Assembly (NCBI GenBank): GCA_037447655.1
Contig: JBBHKE010000159.1
Span: 338,041-402,040, forward strand
Source of the DNA: Zygnema cylindricum
Taxonomy: Eukaryota > Streptophyta > Zygnematophyceae > Zygnematales > Zygnemataceae
Direction of reading: 5' to 3'
Length of the DNA: 64,000 nt
Of the stretch, positions 36,526-48,680 are shown piece after piece. Positions within the stretch are counted from its first letter, which is position 1, and every line of letters starts with the position of its first letter. The translations under genes and the position numbers were made by a program. Below the pieces are notes generated by a model. That model did no database searches. It had not been told where the DNA came from and saw nothing but the letters and a program-made list of their open reading frames with translations.

Positions 36526-37180
36526 CGTCGATGTGGCAAATTGTTGGCGCTATTTTGCAGAACTCATACGATTGCACTCAGGCAAGTGCTTCCCATTTCG
36601 TTTTGCTTTTCCTTTTTTTTTTATCCCTTTTTCTCACAGGATCACAGCTGTACGAATTGGTAGCAGTGAAGAATATTTTGATAGGTCTGCACATATCTTA
36701 TTCTTTGTTCATACCCATAGGGGGTGAATTGAAACGGCTTTTTACGTTATTATCATGGTGTAATGTGCAGGTGTAATGTGTCCTTGTCAGAGAGTGGAAA
36801 ATGTACATCGCAAATTCTGCTTTTGAATGATCGCATGCTTTGGTCGACTTTGCGAAGGTGTTTCCACTCACCCCAAAAACATGTCAGCTTTTGAAATGCT
36901 TTGCTTCACTTTTGTTTTGATGTTGTTTTTGTTTTACTTTCTCTTTTCCATAGAAAGGGATAGGGTGAAGGCGCGGGAGAGGGAAAATGAGGAAGGGAGC
37001 CGCCACCTCTTCCTCTTCATCCCTCTTCCTCTCCTTCACCCTACTCTCATTACATTGCTCTTCTTTTGTTTTATTTTTATTTTTATTTTATTTTTGTCCC
37101 TTCATTTTCCTTACTGAAAATTATTTTTGTTGTTTCTTCTTGTTGTTTCTCCGTTTGGCACGAGAGCATTTGGAGGTCAT
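36526..37180 (+). repeat. dispersed repeat, copy C
   Basis: More diverged than copies A and B. It has a single 29-bp unit, ACTCATACGATTGCACTCAG followed by GCAAGT, CACAGGATCACAGCTGTAC, TGGTCGACTTTGCGAAGG, a GGGAGCCGCCACCTCTTCC hairpin word, and CACGAGAGCATTTGGAGGTC. Confidence 0.7.
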
Positions 37181-38090
37181 GGACACTGCAGACGCGACCG
37201 GGAAAAAGGAAAAAGTTTGAAAGGCTTTCCAGAGTCTGGCAGGGTCAGCTGGGATAAAGGACGTTGCCGATGACCACTTCACTGCCTCATGAGAAACTGC
37301 CTCTTAATTCCGTAAAAATTATCCCCCGATTGTCTGTCATTTCGTAAACATGGACAGAAGAAGGTTAGATCGAAAGCTTTCCGTTTTTGTGTAGTTTTGA
37401 TCAATTACTGTTACTACTGATTTTATGCATACATTTTTGTCGAAACGTAATGAAGTTTTGTTGACTGGTATTTAATTTTGATTATGGTAGTAAGTTCCTG
37501 TCAACAATTTAGGGTTTTATACGTTGCAAGCCAATATAGTTTTCTGGACATTCTTCTTTCCCATCGCTAAATGGAAGTGTGAACAATTCTGAGCTTAAGT
37601 GACTCTTGGAAGGATGGTTGATTCAGGTGGACTATCTTTGGATTCGCTGCCGGTTTGTTGATGGAGTTCGCCACAAGTATTGGTTTTCCAAATCAATGGA
37701 AAACCGTAGTCTCCAACTTAAGAATCGCAGATTTAGATTGATTTGTTTGCTCTTGTTTTGCATTAATATTTTATCTTTCCCGAGTTAGCAGTTCGAGTAT
37801 TTCAAAAATTTGTTCTACCTGAGAGTATAGGAGAGCAGTCAAAAAATAGTGTAGAACGAGAGAATTTCAGGTGAATATATGTTGTAACCAATTTTTTTCT
37901 CAGAAGTAATTTTAAATTGTTATTGTTACATATTGTTTGGTGTGGAATCAACCTTTCTTTCATGTTATTTTTTTTTTGTTTTCTTGGTTTTTCCAACTAC
38001 TCTGTTCATGAATAGTGTTAATTAATAGCGGATAGGGATATGGTTTTTCGACACCTGTCAAGTACATTGCCCTTGTATTAGAGCTAGTAA
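37181..38090. other. spacer, no gene recognised
   Basis: AT-rich sequence without recognisable frames, folds or repeats. Confidence 0.4.
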
Positions 38091-38099
38091 TGATTGGCA

Positions 38100-39540
38100 G
38101 TGGTTCTGTTTTTACAGACCGTTTTTCCAGACTGTTTCTTCACTCCGTTTTTTTTAGTCCGTCTTTCGATACAGTTTTTCCTGGTTGTTTTCCTTTCTTT
38201 GTTTTGAGTCTGTTTTTCCAGACCGTTTTGTCCAGTCCGTTTTTTCAGTACGTTTTTTTAGCTCCTTTTTTTGATCCCATTTTTTTCACACCGTCCGTTT
38301 TCCCATTCCGCCTTTCCAGGTCGTGGGTTTGAAAAAAAATTAGGAAAAAAAAAATAATAATAATAAAATATTTGTATATATCGCAAAATTATCGTGATAT
38401 TTAGCTTCTCGATATATCGATTATCGGGTACCTGAAATTCGATATATATCGAATATCCGAAATAGGTCCTCGATACCCAACACTACTGTTTTTAGACCGT
38501 TTTAAACCGGATTTTTAGGCCGTTTTTCAGTCCTTTTTTGTCCGTTTTAAACCAGTTTAAATCGTTTTTTATATCGTTTTTAGATCGTTTTTTAATGCCG
38601 TTTTTATATCGTTTTTTCAGACCGTTTTTTTACCTTTTTTTAATGTTTTTCAGTCCGTTTTTCAGTCCGTTTTTCAGACTTTTTTTCAGACCGTTTTTTC
38701 AGGTCATTTTTTAGATCGTTTTTAGACTGTTTTTTCAAGGCCGTTATTTCAAATCGTTTTTCTGGACCGTTTTTCCAGACCGTTTTAAGTCCGTTTTTTT
38801 CAATCCGTTTTTTCATTCCGTTTTCTGCCTGTTTTTATAACGTTTTAAAACCGTTTTTTCAAACAGTTTTTTAGATCGTTTTTAGATTGTTTTTAGATCG
38901 TTTTTTCAGACCGTTTTTTAGACCATTTTCTGGTCCGTTTTATCAGTCGCTTTTTGTACGTTTTTCTAGGCCGTTCTTTCCGATATTCTGTTTACTTCGT
39001 TCAGATCGTTTTTCTGGACCGGTTATTCAGTCTGTTTTTTTTCTGTCATGACCATTTTCCTGTCCTATTTAGGCCGTTTTTTTAAACCGTTTTTTCAGAT
39101 CGTTTTTAGATCGTTTTATAGATCGTTATTTCAGACTGATTTTTTAGACCGTTTTTTCAGTCCGTTTTTTCGGTCCGTTTTCTCAGTCTGTTTTCCCAGA
39201 CTGTTTTTTCAGTCCTGTTTTCCGTTTTTTGTCCATTTTTAAACCTTTTTTAGACCGTTTTTTTGACTTTTTCTCTTTGGATTGTTTTTTATATCGTTTT
39301 TCCAGACCGTTTTTTTGGACCGGTTTTTCAGTCCGTTTCACACTGTTTTTTCCAGGCAGTTTTTTCAGACCGTTTTTTCATCCCCTTTTTTCACACCGTT
39401 TTTAGACCACTTTTTCAGATCGTTTTTTGGACAGTTTTTTCAGACCGCTTTTTCAGTCCGTTTTTTCCATATTTTCCAGACCGTTTTCTAAGACTGTTTT
39501 CCAGACTGTTTTTTCAGTCAGTTTTTACAATTTTTGACTA
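38100..39540. repeat. degenerate TTCAGACCGTTTTT satellite
   Basis: About 90 loosely conserved units of 12-16 bp around the core ACCGTTTTT on the plus strand. Peptides such as FQTVF/DRFF in several frames simply echo the unit. The array is interrupted at 38335-38485 by an A-rich stretch and a hAT remnant. Confidence 0.9.
38371..38485. mobile_element. right end of a TAGTGTTGGGTATCG hAT-like element
   Basis: The last 70 bp, ending CGATACCCAACACTA, are almost identical to the right end of the nested element at 14285-14642. The left end is missing. Confidence 0.75.
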
Positions 39541-40499
39541 CCATTCTATTGCACACTCCACTATTTTGGAGTAGATGTGCTGTTTGTCTTTTTCTCTCCC
39601 CTCTCATGCTGCATTGACTAAGGACAAATTCCACCACCATATGAGCTGAGCTTTGAGAGCGGTACTAGATCCTGATTGGCGACGCCCGACCAATCACGTG
39701 ACAAGATTGGGCCAGAAATGGGCACCGACATTTTGTCAAAGGGGATTCTGGTACTAGTAATTCAAATTTATTCCACGTGTTTCTCGTTGTATCCTTGTCG
39801 ATTTCACTGTGAACTTTAAACGACAACTTTGGAAGCCATAAGAACTACGTATGCGCCCAAAAGGCGGTGGAACTCCAGAAGCTGAATAAAAGTACACTTG
39901 GGCTTCTTCACTAAACAGATGTCACATGAGTGTGCTTGTCGCTTTTACTGCTGATATTTTCTTTGGCTCTCAAGCTTTCCCTTGCTTACAAGTATTGTAG
40001 TTTCATTTAAAAATGGCCAATGGAATGTCATGAGTCTCGTCTTCTGACAGTGCCAATGCAGCAAAAATACTTGAAAAATGTACAACATTAAATCAGCTCA
40101 AAGAAAAAATGTGCAATAATACGGTCGTTGATTGTATATAATGATTTTAGCAGAAGAGGGTTGTCACAAAGCTGTGACAGAAAATACCAAGAAATGCATA
40201 GAAACGCCTCTCCGTCAAACACAAGAGTTGGAAAACCAGCTCCTTTGAAAGCAGCACTTGTCCAATAATACACAACAACAGCAATAAAATCATTTCCTCA
40301 AACGCCAAAAAAAAAGATGTTTAATTAAAAAGAAACTTCCACATGTTTCTAGCATGGTCTTTCTCCTTTTTAGAATAAAATGTCAGATCTTGTTTGTCAT
40401 GTTTCACACAGCTATCTACTATCTATAGTAAGACAAGCTGCGTTTTTAAGCCGAAGGGTTAACTACATTTCCTACATGGAACGTGCATCCATCATAAAG
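39541..40499. other. spacer, no gene recognised
   Basis: No domain-bearing frames on either strand. Confidence 0.4.
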
Positions 40500-40514
40500 A
40501 GTAAATCCCTCCTC

Positions 40515-40605
40515 CGTAATTACGGCCTTATCCTATGTAAATACGGGCCTTATCCTCCGTAAATACGGGCCTTATCCTCCGTAAATACGGACCTTATCCT
40601 CATCA
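40515..40605. repeat. 22-bp tandem repeat, four units
   Basis: Four consecutive units of CCTTATCCTCCGTAAATACG plus two bases. The first and last units have diverged. Confidence 0.85.
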
Positions 40606-43322
40606 ATACGAAACCCCTTCGCCCAAAAGTAAAACATATCTAAAACATATCGATACCCTCCTAAAAAAAAGTCCAAAGCAGTACTAAAAACTGTATTGTT
40701 CGAAAAGATATTTCCGACCGAGTGTCACGTAACAGATATTTTCCGCGGACAATAAATATATACAGAAAACGACAAAAAACGGAGCATGTATTATTGAAGC
40801 TTCCAATAGCATTGCTAAACTTTTTCAACACACGTGTACATGCTCATGCCTAACCAGCCATTGGTAATAAAAAAGGGTTAAAAAAAAGAGGAAAAGAGAA
40901 ATGAAGGAATAGTGGTGGTGGTGTACAAATGGGGACCCTGCGATTTCAAAAATCTACTCCAAGTTGTGCTCCTAATATGTTGGAACTGACATTCTGGACT
41001 AACCCAAGAGCTTTTATTTCCACATTTTGGTTGCCGAGTGGCAGGTTCGTACCACATTTCAAATTGAAAAAATGTGATTAATGGTACATTTTGACATTAA
41101 CCGATCTTGGAGGAGCACCTGTATCGAAACGGAGGCCCAAAAGGAGCCCAAAAGGAGCCTTCTACATAGAACGTACAACCTGTACAACGGAGGAGGGAAC
41201 AAGAAAGGGAAAAATTGAAATATTATGGCGAAAAACTGTATGGCGAGATGTCATAATTGGCGTAGTTGGGATAAAAAGAGAGCGGTTGTTCTCTGTATAT
41301 AAATGCTAATAATCTGAATTACAGAACTCGTGTTCCATGTGTATTACAGAACTCGCGCTCCACATGTATACTCCCTGCAGCACAAAAAACTCACAATATA
41401 TAACGTTTAGAACTATGGTTCCAAGCTTGTTGGAGAAAAAAATGTTTCCACGATGTTCAAAATAAGAACGCATAAAAGAAAATTCACAATAATTAAATTT
41501 TTATCCTTGACATTAATTCCCGATTGTTATGCATACCACCCATCTAATTAAAAAGGCAAAAAAACGAGAAAAAAATGTTGTCAACAACCTAAATTCATTA
41601 CATAAAAAACCTTAATTCGATTGCGTAACCAAAAAGCAACAATAGCTACATTTTCACTTTATTTCATGGAGAATATAAAAAAAAGGGTCTGTAACCTAAA
41701 CCGGAGAGAAATAAGAAACATATTTGGGATTCTCTTGAATTGTGACCGTTAATCTTTCATTCCACTAACTAGTTTGTCATTTACTTCCGCTGAAAATAAG
41801 TAGAGCTTCCAATTAAATATCGCACGGAAAGTATCTCATCTTGATGTTGCGATACTATCACGATGCTTATCGCATTATTTGCCATAAACAATATTCAGTA
41901 TGTCATATTTTGTCACGTGAGCGCTTGGGAACTCATAACAGTAAAACGGAATTGTTTTGTCGGTGGAATATTAATTCAGTACAACAACTTTGAAAATCAC
42001 CGTACCTTAACTTTTGACAAGCCGTCAACAAAAACTTTATGATATTTTCCATACTTCCATTCAGTACGTAGCGATCATGGCGCCAGGGGAAATTGAGGTA
42101 TACTGTCCATTTCACCAAAAAATGTACCTTGTACTGCAGGGACATTGGGGTATGCTATGCTACAATACACGATGGGCTAAACTGGAGACAAGCTACGACA
42201 ATAAACTGCTGTACGGATATCGTCCGCATGCCTTCAAACGATACAATACGCAACACTAATTTCAGTTAATAACAACTCTTTTGTCGACTTCAACAGAACA
42301 TAACACGAAGCTGCCAAACTATCTCCAAACTAAAATGTCAAGATAAGATATTTCATGTTCATACATCAGCTTCTCCCATTAGCTTGCCAGCAGTTATCCT
42401 TCAAAAAGTCTTGAAAGCAAAAAGAACTGCTAGTTTTCTTTTTTTTCTTGAACGAATGAACTGAAAGGTCAGTTGACATCAAAAACAATTCAATGACTCC
42501 ATCGTTCCTTGCTGTTAGAGTTAACAATGATAACACTACTTCTACAGAGTGGATAGACAACTGCCACATTTCCTTGCACTAAATTAGTATTATTGATACT
42601 AATTAACCTTAGTACTAATAACTATTCTAATATAGTACTGATGAACAGCTTAGCATACATATACTCTAGAACCAGACCATCTGATATCACATGAAATATT
42701 TCTATCACACTTCAAAAGTTAGAAAACCGCCAATAGCAACTGATGTTAGTTTTCCAAGCAGAAAGAATCTGCATTGGAGTCGAATTTCTGATCCAAAAGG
42801 GGCTACCATTTATGTTTTCAGTTGGCAAATGACAGGAAACTCTGAAAATTGTTTGTTTTTGGATGAAACAAACACTCAGCAATTTTGATCCTGATTGACT
42901 GGCAACCGAATTTCGCGCATCCTTCTCTGAATTAAGAAAATCAGCAACTAATAAATTATCTTAAAAATAGGAGTCCCTATGTCACCATCTGACTTCCAGG
43001 AAATTATGTTTTTTGATTGCGATATCACTTCCAGTCTCAAAATGGCACAAAAATATTTTAGTCATTTGGACTCTGATTGGCAGGAGCATTTAAAACTCGG
43101 TCTTCAAATAACAAGAAACTCTATTTTGAGTCTTGCTCTTCAACCCATGCCACACGGTAAAACATGTTTCTCAACAACAAAAAAGGAGATTTTATTTCAG
43201 GGCCCCCCAGGACCATGAAACTAATTAACATACTTAAACATTATCTACAGATTAATTTTTAGAAGTCTACCGAAATATTAATGCTTCAGAAATCTCACCT
43301 GCTGGATAATGATTGTATTATC
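40606..43322. other. spacer downstream of the transporter gene
   Basis: Its right end must hold the 3' UTR of the minus-strand transporter. Short frames at 42014-42259, 42691-42888 and 42979-43218 have no recognisable domain. The sequence at 42580-42650 has AATTAGTATTATTGATACTA words like MITE ends, but no bounded element was found. Confidence 0.4.
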
Positions 43323-45767
43323 CTATATGGCTTCCAGTGGTCTCTCTCCCCCCTTCTCCCTCCATTCTTGATAATGATCATAAAGTTCCCCAAAAACCAA
43401 CCGAAGCAGACAGACTACAGCCGCGAGTGAAGAGATCATCAACATTAAAAAGACTCCTGCCCATCCGTTATCTCCACCTAAATCCGAAATTAAGCCAGTA
43501 AGAAAAGGGCCTAAAGCAGCTCCCACGGAGCCGGTCCCGTCAATTATAGCTGTTACAGTCGCTAAGGCTTTTGAATTACCCTTTAAAGAAGAATGTTGTC
43601 CCAAATCAGCAGAAACGGCACATGTTATGAGAGCATATGGTCCATTCACTAGTAGACCGATTAAACTAAGGAGGAAGAGATTCACAGAGAGTGATATATG
43701 TCCGAAAATGAAGTAAATTCCCATGAAAGGAATGGCCAAAAACATGAAAATTGAAGCTACAGTTGCTTGGGCTTGATAAGTATCCGACAAATGACCGGCT
43801 AGTATTCCTCCCACGACACCACCAACGTCAAAAATTGTCGAGGCTACACCAGCCATACTACTACTAAGAAATTTCCCGCCAATTTCTGCAAACAGGAAAC
43901 ACAAAAGCTTTTAGACTTTGAGCAATAGGAAATGAAGCAAGGAGTTTTTCGCTGGTTGTAAGGGAACCACACTATCAAAACTTAAACTCGTGATGAGGGC
44001 AAAACATGAGTAAACAGTACAGATACAATAAAATTATAGTAACCGTATGTATGTATGGTTACTCATAAAACTGTACGATTATCCACAAAACGATTACCCG
44101 CAAACGATGAAATCGCCATAGTGATTACCCTGTTAAATATATGATTCTCCTGTCTGTTTCCCTCTCTCCCTCCCTCACAGCTTCCCACCTTGGAAAAAAA
44201 ATCGGATTGGAAAACCCTTGAAAATCCCAGACGAAGGTGAAGTACATTGCTGAATGTCTCGGTTGACCGTAAAAAATTACATGCCTTAAAAAGCTAAATT
44301 TCATCTTTTGAAAAAGTCTTTACTCAAACAAAGGTTCACTACTGGTTTACCCAGGCGAGGAGGAGGGGGAGGGGGAGGGGGAGAGGGAGAGGGAGAGGGA
44401 GAGGTGTACTCACGTTCATGTCCCATGTAGAATGGCAACCAATATAGGAACGTATAAGCGACAAGCTTTGCGAAAAAGAGACACAAGGCAAAAGCAGCGA
44501 CTCCCGGTATTCTCCAAGCTTCCAAAAAACCAATGGCCTTCTCATTCTCCTTCTCATTATCATTCCCTGATAGTTCCGCTACCACTTTTGATTCTCCTAA
44601 TAATCTCGAACTATCTCCTTCTTGATCTGATTGTTGAACCGAATTGACTGGATTCGAATCGCTAGTTGGTGCAAGTGTGGGAATATTTTCAGACAAACTT
44701 CTATCAGAGTTTTCATTTTCTTGCTCAGAACCACAAGAACTGCCACTATCATCAAGAGTGTTGGTGAGAGAGGGACTGAGAATTTCTGGATCTGGCAGAA
44801 GGAAAAGGTACACTATTATGCCTGTTATGATGATAGAAAATCCCGGAAGGAGGAATGCATATCCCCACCCCCATCTTAAAGCAAAAGAGGCAAGTAAAGA
44901 ACCACATATATTTCCCACGGAAGTATGAGCATTCCAAATACCTAAAATTAAACCTCTTCTTTTCTTTCCGTACCATTTCGCCACAATACTAACAACGCTT
45001 GGCCAACCAGAAGATTGCAGAAGTCCTCCAAGCATGGAAAATGTGATAAAATAACCTAAATGATGAATGTCCCAAAAATACGCCATTCCAAAAAGACAAA
45101 CTGCGATTCCACTTCCGATCATTCCCACTGAAAGAAACAATCGGAGGTCTACTCGGTCTCCCACGTGTCCAGCAAAATACATTCCAGCCGCATAACATAA
45201 TAAAAAGGCGACATCCATTTCGCCCAACAATCCCTTCCCCATTTTTCCGCTGAATGGAGGCCATCCGGCATGTGAGTCTCCCATACTGCTATTTGCACCA
45301 CCACTACTACTGTTAAAGGAAGCATTATTTGCACCACTACTGCTAGAAGAAACGTTTTTTCCCCGGTAATCCATCGACTTTGGCAAAACGAAGTCAGTCA
45401 AATTTGACCTACTCTTCACGTTTTCATTCTCCTCCTTTGTAAAATTTGAGCCTAGCTCGGTGGAAAAATTTGCTTTAAAACCGGATGCAGATCCAAAAGG
45501 AGGAGGATATTGTAAATAGTGAACAAATCCTCCATGAGATCCCATATGCACTACCAGAGAATTGCTGGTATCTGGATGAAGCACTCCCTTCACAATACTT
45601 GGAGGTTTCCGAGCCGCGTGGTAGCAAGCATACGACAAAAAAGTAAGGGCAAGTACAGACCGTTGGTAAGTGACAAAGGAGAAAGGACGACCACCGCGGA
45701 GGTGGCGGAGAAGGAGGAGGCCAGGAGGAACGCCATTGGTGGAATGAGATGGCCTGGAGTTCGCCAT
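43323..45767 (-). CDS. SLC37/glycerol-3-phosphate permease-type sugar-phosphate transporter, complete
   Basis: Two exons on the minus strand, 45767-44414 and 43885-43323, join in phase (GHE|Q|IGGKFL) across a GTGAGT...TTTGCAG intron and give 638 residues. Major-facilitator hallmarks: VTYQRSVLALTFLSYACYHA ARKP in helix 1; MGKGLLGEMDVAFLLCYAAG; GDRVDLRLFLSVGMIGSG; GWPSVVSIVAKWYGKKRRGL; GIWNAHTSVGNICGS; FDVGGVVGGILAGHLSD in the second exon. These are the plant G3Pp/animal SLC37 signatures. Known role: organophosphate/phosphate antiport across plastid, ER or plasma membrane. Two features make it longer than the usual 500-520 residues. One is a Ser/Asn-rich loop between helices 1 and 2 (about residues 85-165, with several N-x-S/T sites). 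The other is an acidic central loop (about 335-415). Start is the ATG at 45767; an upstream in-frame TTG is not used. Confidence 0.93.
44350..44402. repeat. GGGAGA tract in the transporter intron
   Basis: A GAGGGGGAGGGG/GAGAGG run lies just downstream of the donor (on the minus strand, CT-rich). Reading through it gives a Pro/Ser tail that is not part of the protein. Confidence 0.8.
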
Positions 45768-45814
45768 GACGGAACGGAAAAGCAAAGTTGATAGCAGAAG
45801 TGATAGTAAGGAGA

Positions 45815-45855
45815 GAGAGAACGGTGGAACAAAGGGAGAGAGAGAGAGAGAGAGG
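45815..45855. repeat. GA-rich run, probably in the transporter 5' UTR
   Basis: On the sense (minus) strand this is a CTCTCTCTC leader about 50-90 bases before the ATG. Plant leaders often carry such CT runs. Confidence 0.6.
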
Positions 45856-45929
45856 CTGAAAGGAAAAGATGAAGTTCACGTGCTTGGGATTTGGAAGGAA
45901 AAGGAAGACACTTCACTGTTGTCGGTACG

Positions 45930-47300
45930 TCACGTCACAGAATGATGTAGGGATGCTGGAAGTACGGTAATCGACCGTGATGCGGATGAGAGTCCCCCGT
46001 CAGATTGTTGGAGATCTGGACTCGCTCTGAACCTACGGTGGGGATTCAGTGCGAGGACATCACTCGTGAGGTGTGATGGAATTAAAACTGTGGAAGCGAC
46101 ATCACTAGGGCAAAGGTGTAAAAGAAAAAAAAAAACCGAGTACGCTTTAAGATTTGCACTTGCGTGACCTGGCCAAAGACAGCAGGGTGAAGTCCGCCAG
46201 CACAACGACACGTGTCAGAATTCTGGGCATCTTGGAATATTCCAATTTTCCAGGGTATATTCTAGCAGAATTCAGTGCGATGTGCCACACAAGTCTACGA
46301 GTTGTACTTCAAAATTCTGGATGTTTCCGTTTCACAAAGCGTCTCAAGAAAATGTAGTACGACCGTACGCGTAAAGGCTGTACCTATGCTCATTCCAACT
46401 TTCCGTTAACTTCAGCTACAACACTTTTAATCTTACAGGGTTTAAGTTCAGATTTGACGGCCAAGATTTGTCGCATCGACGTACTAATGAATACTTTCGC
46501 TGTAGCAAACTGAGAAAAAAGCCTCGTCGCATAGAGATCGATGTCTAGCACGCAACGGTTCAATCTATTTACCACATAAAAGCCGCGTGACGAGAAGCGT
46601 TTCATTTCCAACTTGAGTGGACAAATCGTCTTGCAAGGAATTGGGAGATTCTCTTGAATGCTGAGCCATGATTGGATCCTTCATTCCGACAACAACGCAT
46701 TGAAACTTTTGAACGGCTGCGAGGCCAAAAGTCTACCTCAAGCATCCTGGGGACATTTTAAAGGGACAATCTCAGCCTAGCAGTACGATTTTGCCACTAC
46801 AACCTTGGAGATGAGCACAGGCCGATATTGCTGAGGAGATTGTCCTGTCGGACGTGTCCAAGAGATTTGTCCTGTCAATGTACTGTACTTCTTGGAATTT
46901 GTCGGCTATACGTGCGAAAGACTTGGTACTAAAGTTCAGTACTGAATCTTGCGTTTTTTCGGGCTCTGTGAACCTCCGAGGTCGGTTTCGCGCATTGTGA
47001 GAGATCCACGTCGACCCCCTATCATCTTTTTGTTTTACGACGCGCCGCGCCGCGCGGACGTAAAATGTACATATACGTTTAGGGTTTTTTATTATTTTGT
47101 GTTTTTTTTTTATTAAAAAACACCAAACCACACCCTAAAAAACCCTAAACGGCTAAACGTGTACACCCTAACCAGATACCCGATGGGTCTCTTGTCAGTG
47201 GTGAACTTACGGCGCATTTCGCACGGTGAACTGCGGGTTCACACGGTTCACCACACCGGGGAAACTGTACTGTACAGGATTTTGAACCACTAAAAGCAAT
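45930..47300. other. spacer between transporter promoter and 21-bp array
   Basis: No gene is recognised. A GC-rich word CGCGCCGCGCCGCGCGG lies at about 47041-47056, followed by ACCCTAAA-type words at 47130-47152. Confidence 0.4.
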
Positions 47301-47317
47301 GCAACATTTACACCTGG

Positions 47318-47401
47318 CTAAGGTTGACGTCAGAATGGCTAAGATTGACGTCAGAATGGCTAAGGTTGACGTCAGAATGGCTAAGGTTGACGTCAGAATC
47401 C
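47318..47401. repeat. four 21-bp units, each with a TGACGTCA palindrome
   Basis: TGACGTCA starts at 47325, 47346, 47367 and 47388, exactly 21 bp apart. The units are almost identical (CTAAGGTTGACGTCAGAATG and one more base). TGACGTCA is the palindromic CRE/C-box core bound by bZIP factors (TGA and CREB types). Whether it regulates anything here is unknown. The nearest gene in this window starts at 45767 and points away. Confidence 0.9.
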
Positions 47402-47546
47402 CTGTCCAGGATTTTGTGCAGAAAACTAAAAAAAAGTGTAGGATGGACCGATATGATGGCAAACTACGGAGACTCCGTAGTACGGATAATCTGGGTGCGT
47501 TCTCTTATAGTCCCTAAAAATGGTTTGACTTTGAGATGGCTATATC

Positions 47547-47650
47547 GTGGTTATTAGCCTTATGTACTTTATATCGGCACCCCTAAGTTTTGACATTGAT
47601 ACCTGAAATACAATTGATAAATCTAATTTTTCCTTGACGTTAATTACAGT
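47547..47650. mobile_element. TACACCG-family fragment
   Basis: GTTATTAGCCTTATGTACTT and TATCGGCACCCCTAA match the left part of copy C. The right half is lost. Confidence 0.55.
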
Positions 47651-48024
47651 TCTTGTAAATTAGCGTCAACGGTCATACCGTACATATTTCATGAATAGTG
47701 CGGTGTCGGCAGCTGTTTGTTCGTACAACATTGTACTTCGTTACCGAAAGTCGTACAGAAATGGTAGTAAACTTATGTCGGTTGCATACAGAACTGCGCT
47801 TAGAATAAACGTGGAGTCGAGTTTGCGACAAACGCGTTCGCAAACCCAAATTATAATTATGGGTTAATTTTAGTAAAAGGACGCGACGTTGTACGGATTG
47901 CCAAATTTTGTACTTCTACCTATTTTACTGTTTAAATAATGACGGCAGATCCGGTATACCTAAACCAGCGTTATGGAGAAATTACAATTAAACATTTTTT
48001 AAAAAAATTGCAATACCCAAATTA

Positions 48025-48092
48025 GTATTAATAACACTAATTAATTATTGACACTAATAATTTTTAAACGCTAATAACGATTCACGGTGTAG
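48025..48092. mobile_element. TACACCG-family fragment (right end)
   Basis: Ends GCTAATAACGATTCACGGTG followed by TA, preceded by ACACTAATAATTTTTAAAC as in copy C. Confidence 0.65.
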
Positions 48093-48530
48093 TATATGAA
48101 CCTATTAGCACTAAATCAAGCTAAAAGAAAAATAAAAAAATCGTCGGAATGATTGGTACCGATGATGAATGATGACGCCCATGATATTATGGTGGATAAT
48201 AAAGTTTTATGATAATGAATTGGTTAAGATAACTAAGATACTTGAGTATTAGAGCATCCAATAATCAGAAACTGAAAATGTCAATTTTAGTGACAATGGT
48301 CATCATGCATCATCATGACCCACAAAAACTATGATGCCAGATGTCGGACCAGCTATAAAGACCAGCTATATAAAAGGCATGCATTTTATTACGTAATGTG
48401 CGATGGAGAAACCATCAAAGTACAAAGGGGGTAAAAAAAATAAATAGAACATTTAAGGACTACAAGAGCCGTCAACTAGGTTAAAATATTTGGTCCGAAA
48501 TTAACGTGAAGCCAAAATTCCAAAACCAAG

Positions 48531-48680
48531 TACACCGCGAATCGTAATTAGAGTAAAGAAAATTAAAAAAGTAAAAAAAATAATTAGAGTTATCTACTCT
48601 AATTTGTGTGATATAAAATTTTTAAAACGAATTTTTACTCTAATTTATCAATAACTCTAATTTGGGCGTAAATTTGGGCG
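48531..48680. mobile_element. TACACCG-family element (left end), diverged interior
   Basis: The left end TACACCGCGAATCGTAATTA is clear. The interior has ATTAGAGT and CTCTAATTT words in inverted orientation. No good right end. Confidence 0.6.

Noticed and set aside
38090-39574. Frames encoding repeated FQTVF/DRFFSPF peptides
   Set aside because: The peptide repeats are translations of the ACCGTTTTT satellite, with similar patterns in two frames.
44301-45785. Transporter frame starting at 45785 and running to 44301
   Set aside because: The upstream start is a TTG, and ATG 45767 fits better. The tail after 44414 reads through a GTGAGT donor into an intronic purine run.
47318-47401. CRISPR-like array
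   Set aside because: Units are contiguous without variable spacers, and the genome is eukaryotic. The same applies to 53356-53455 and 40515-40605.
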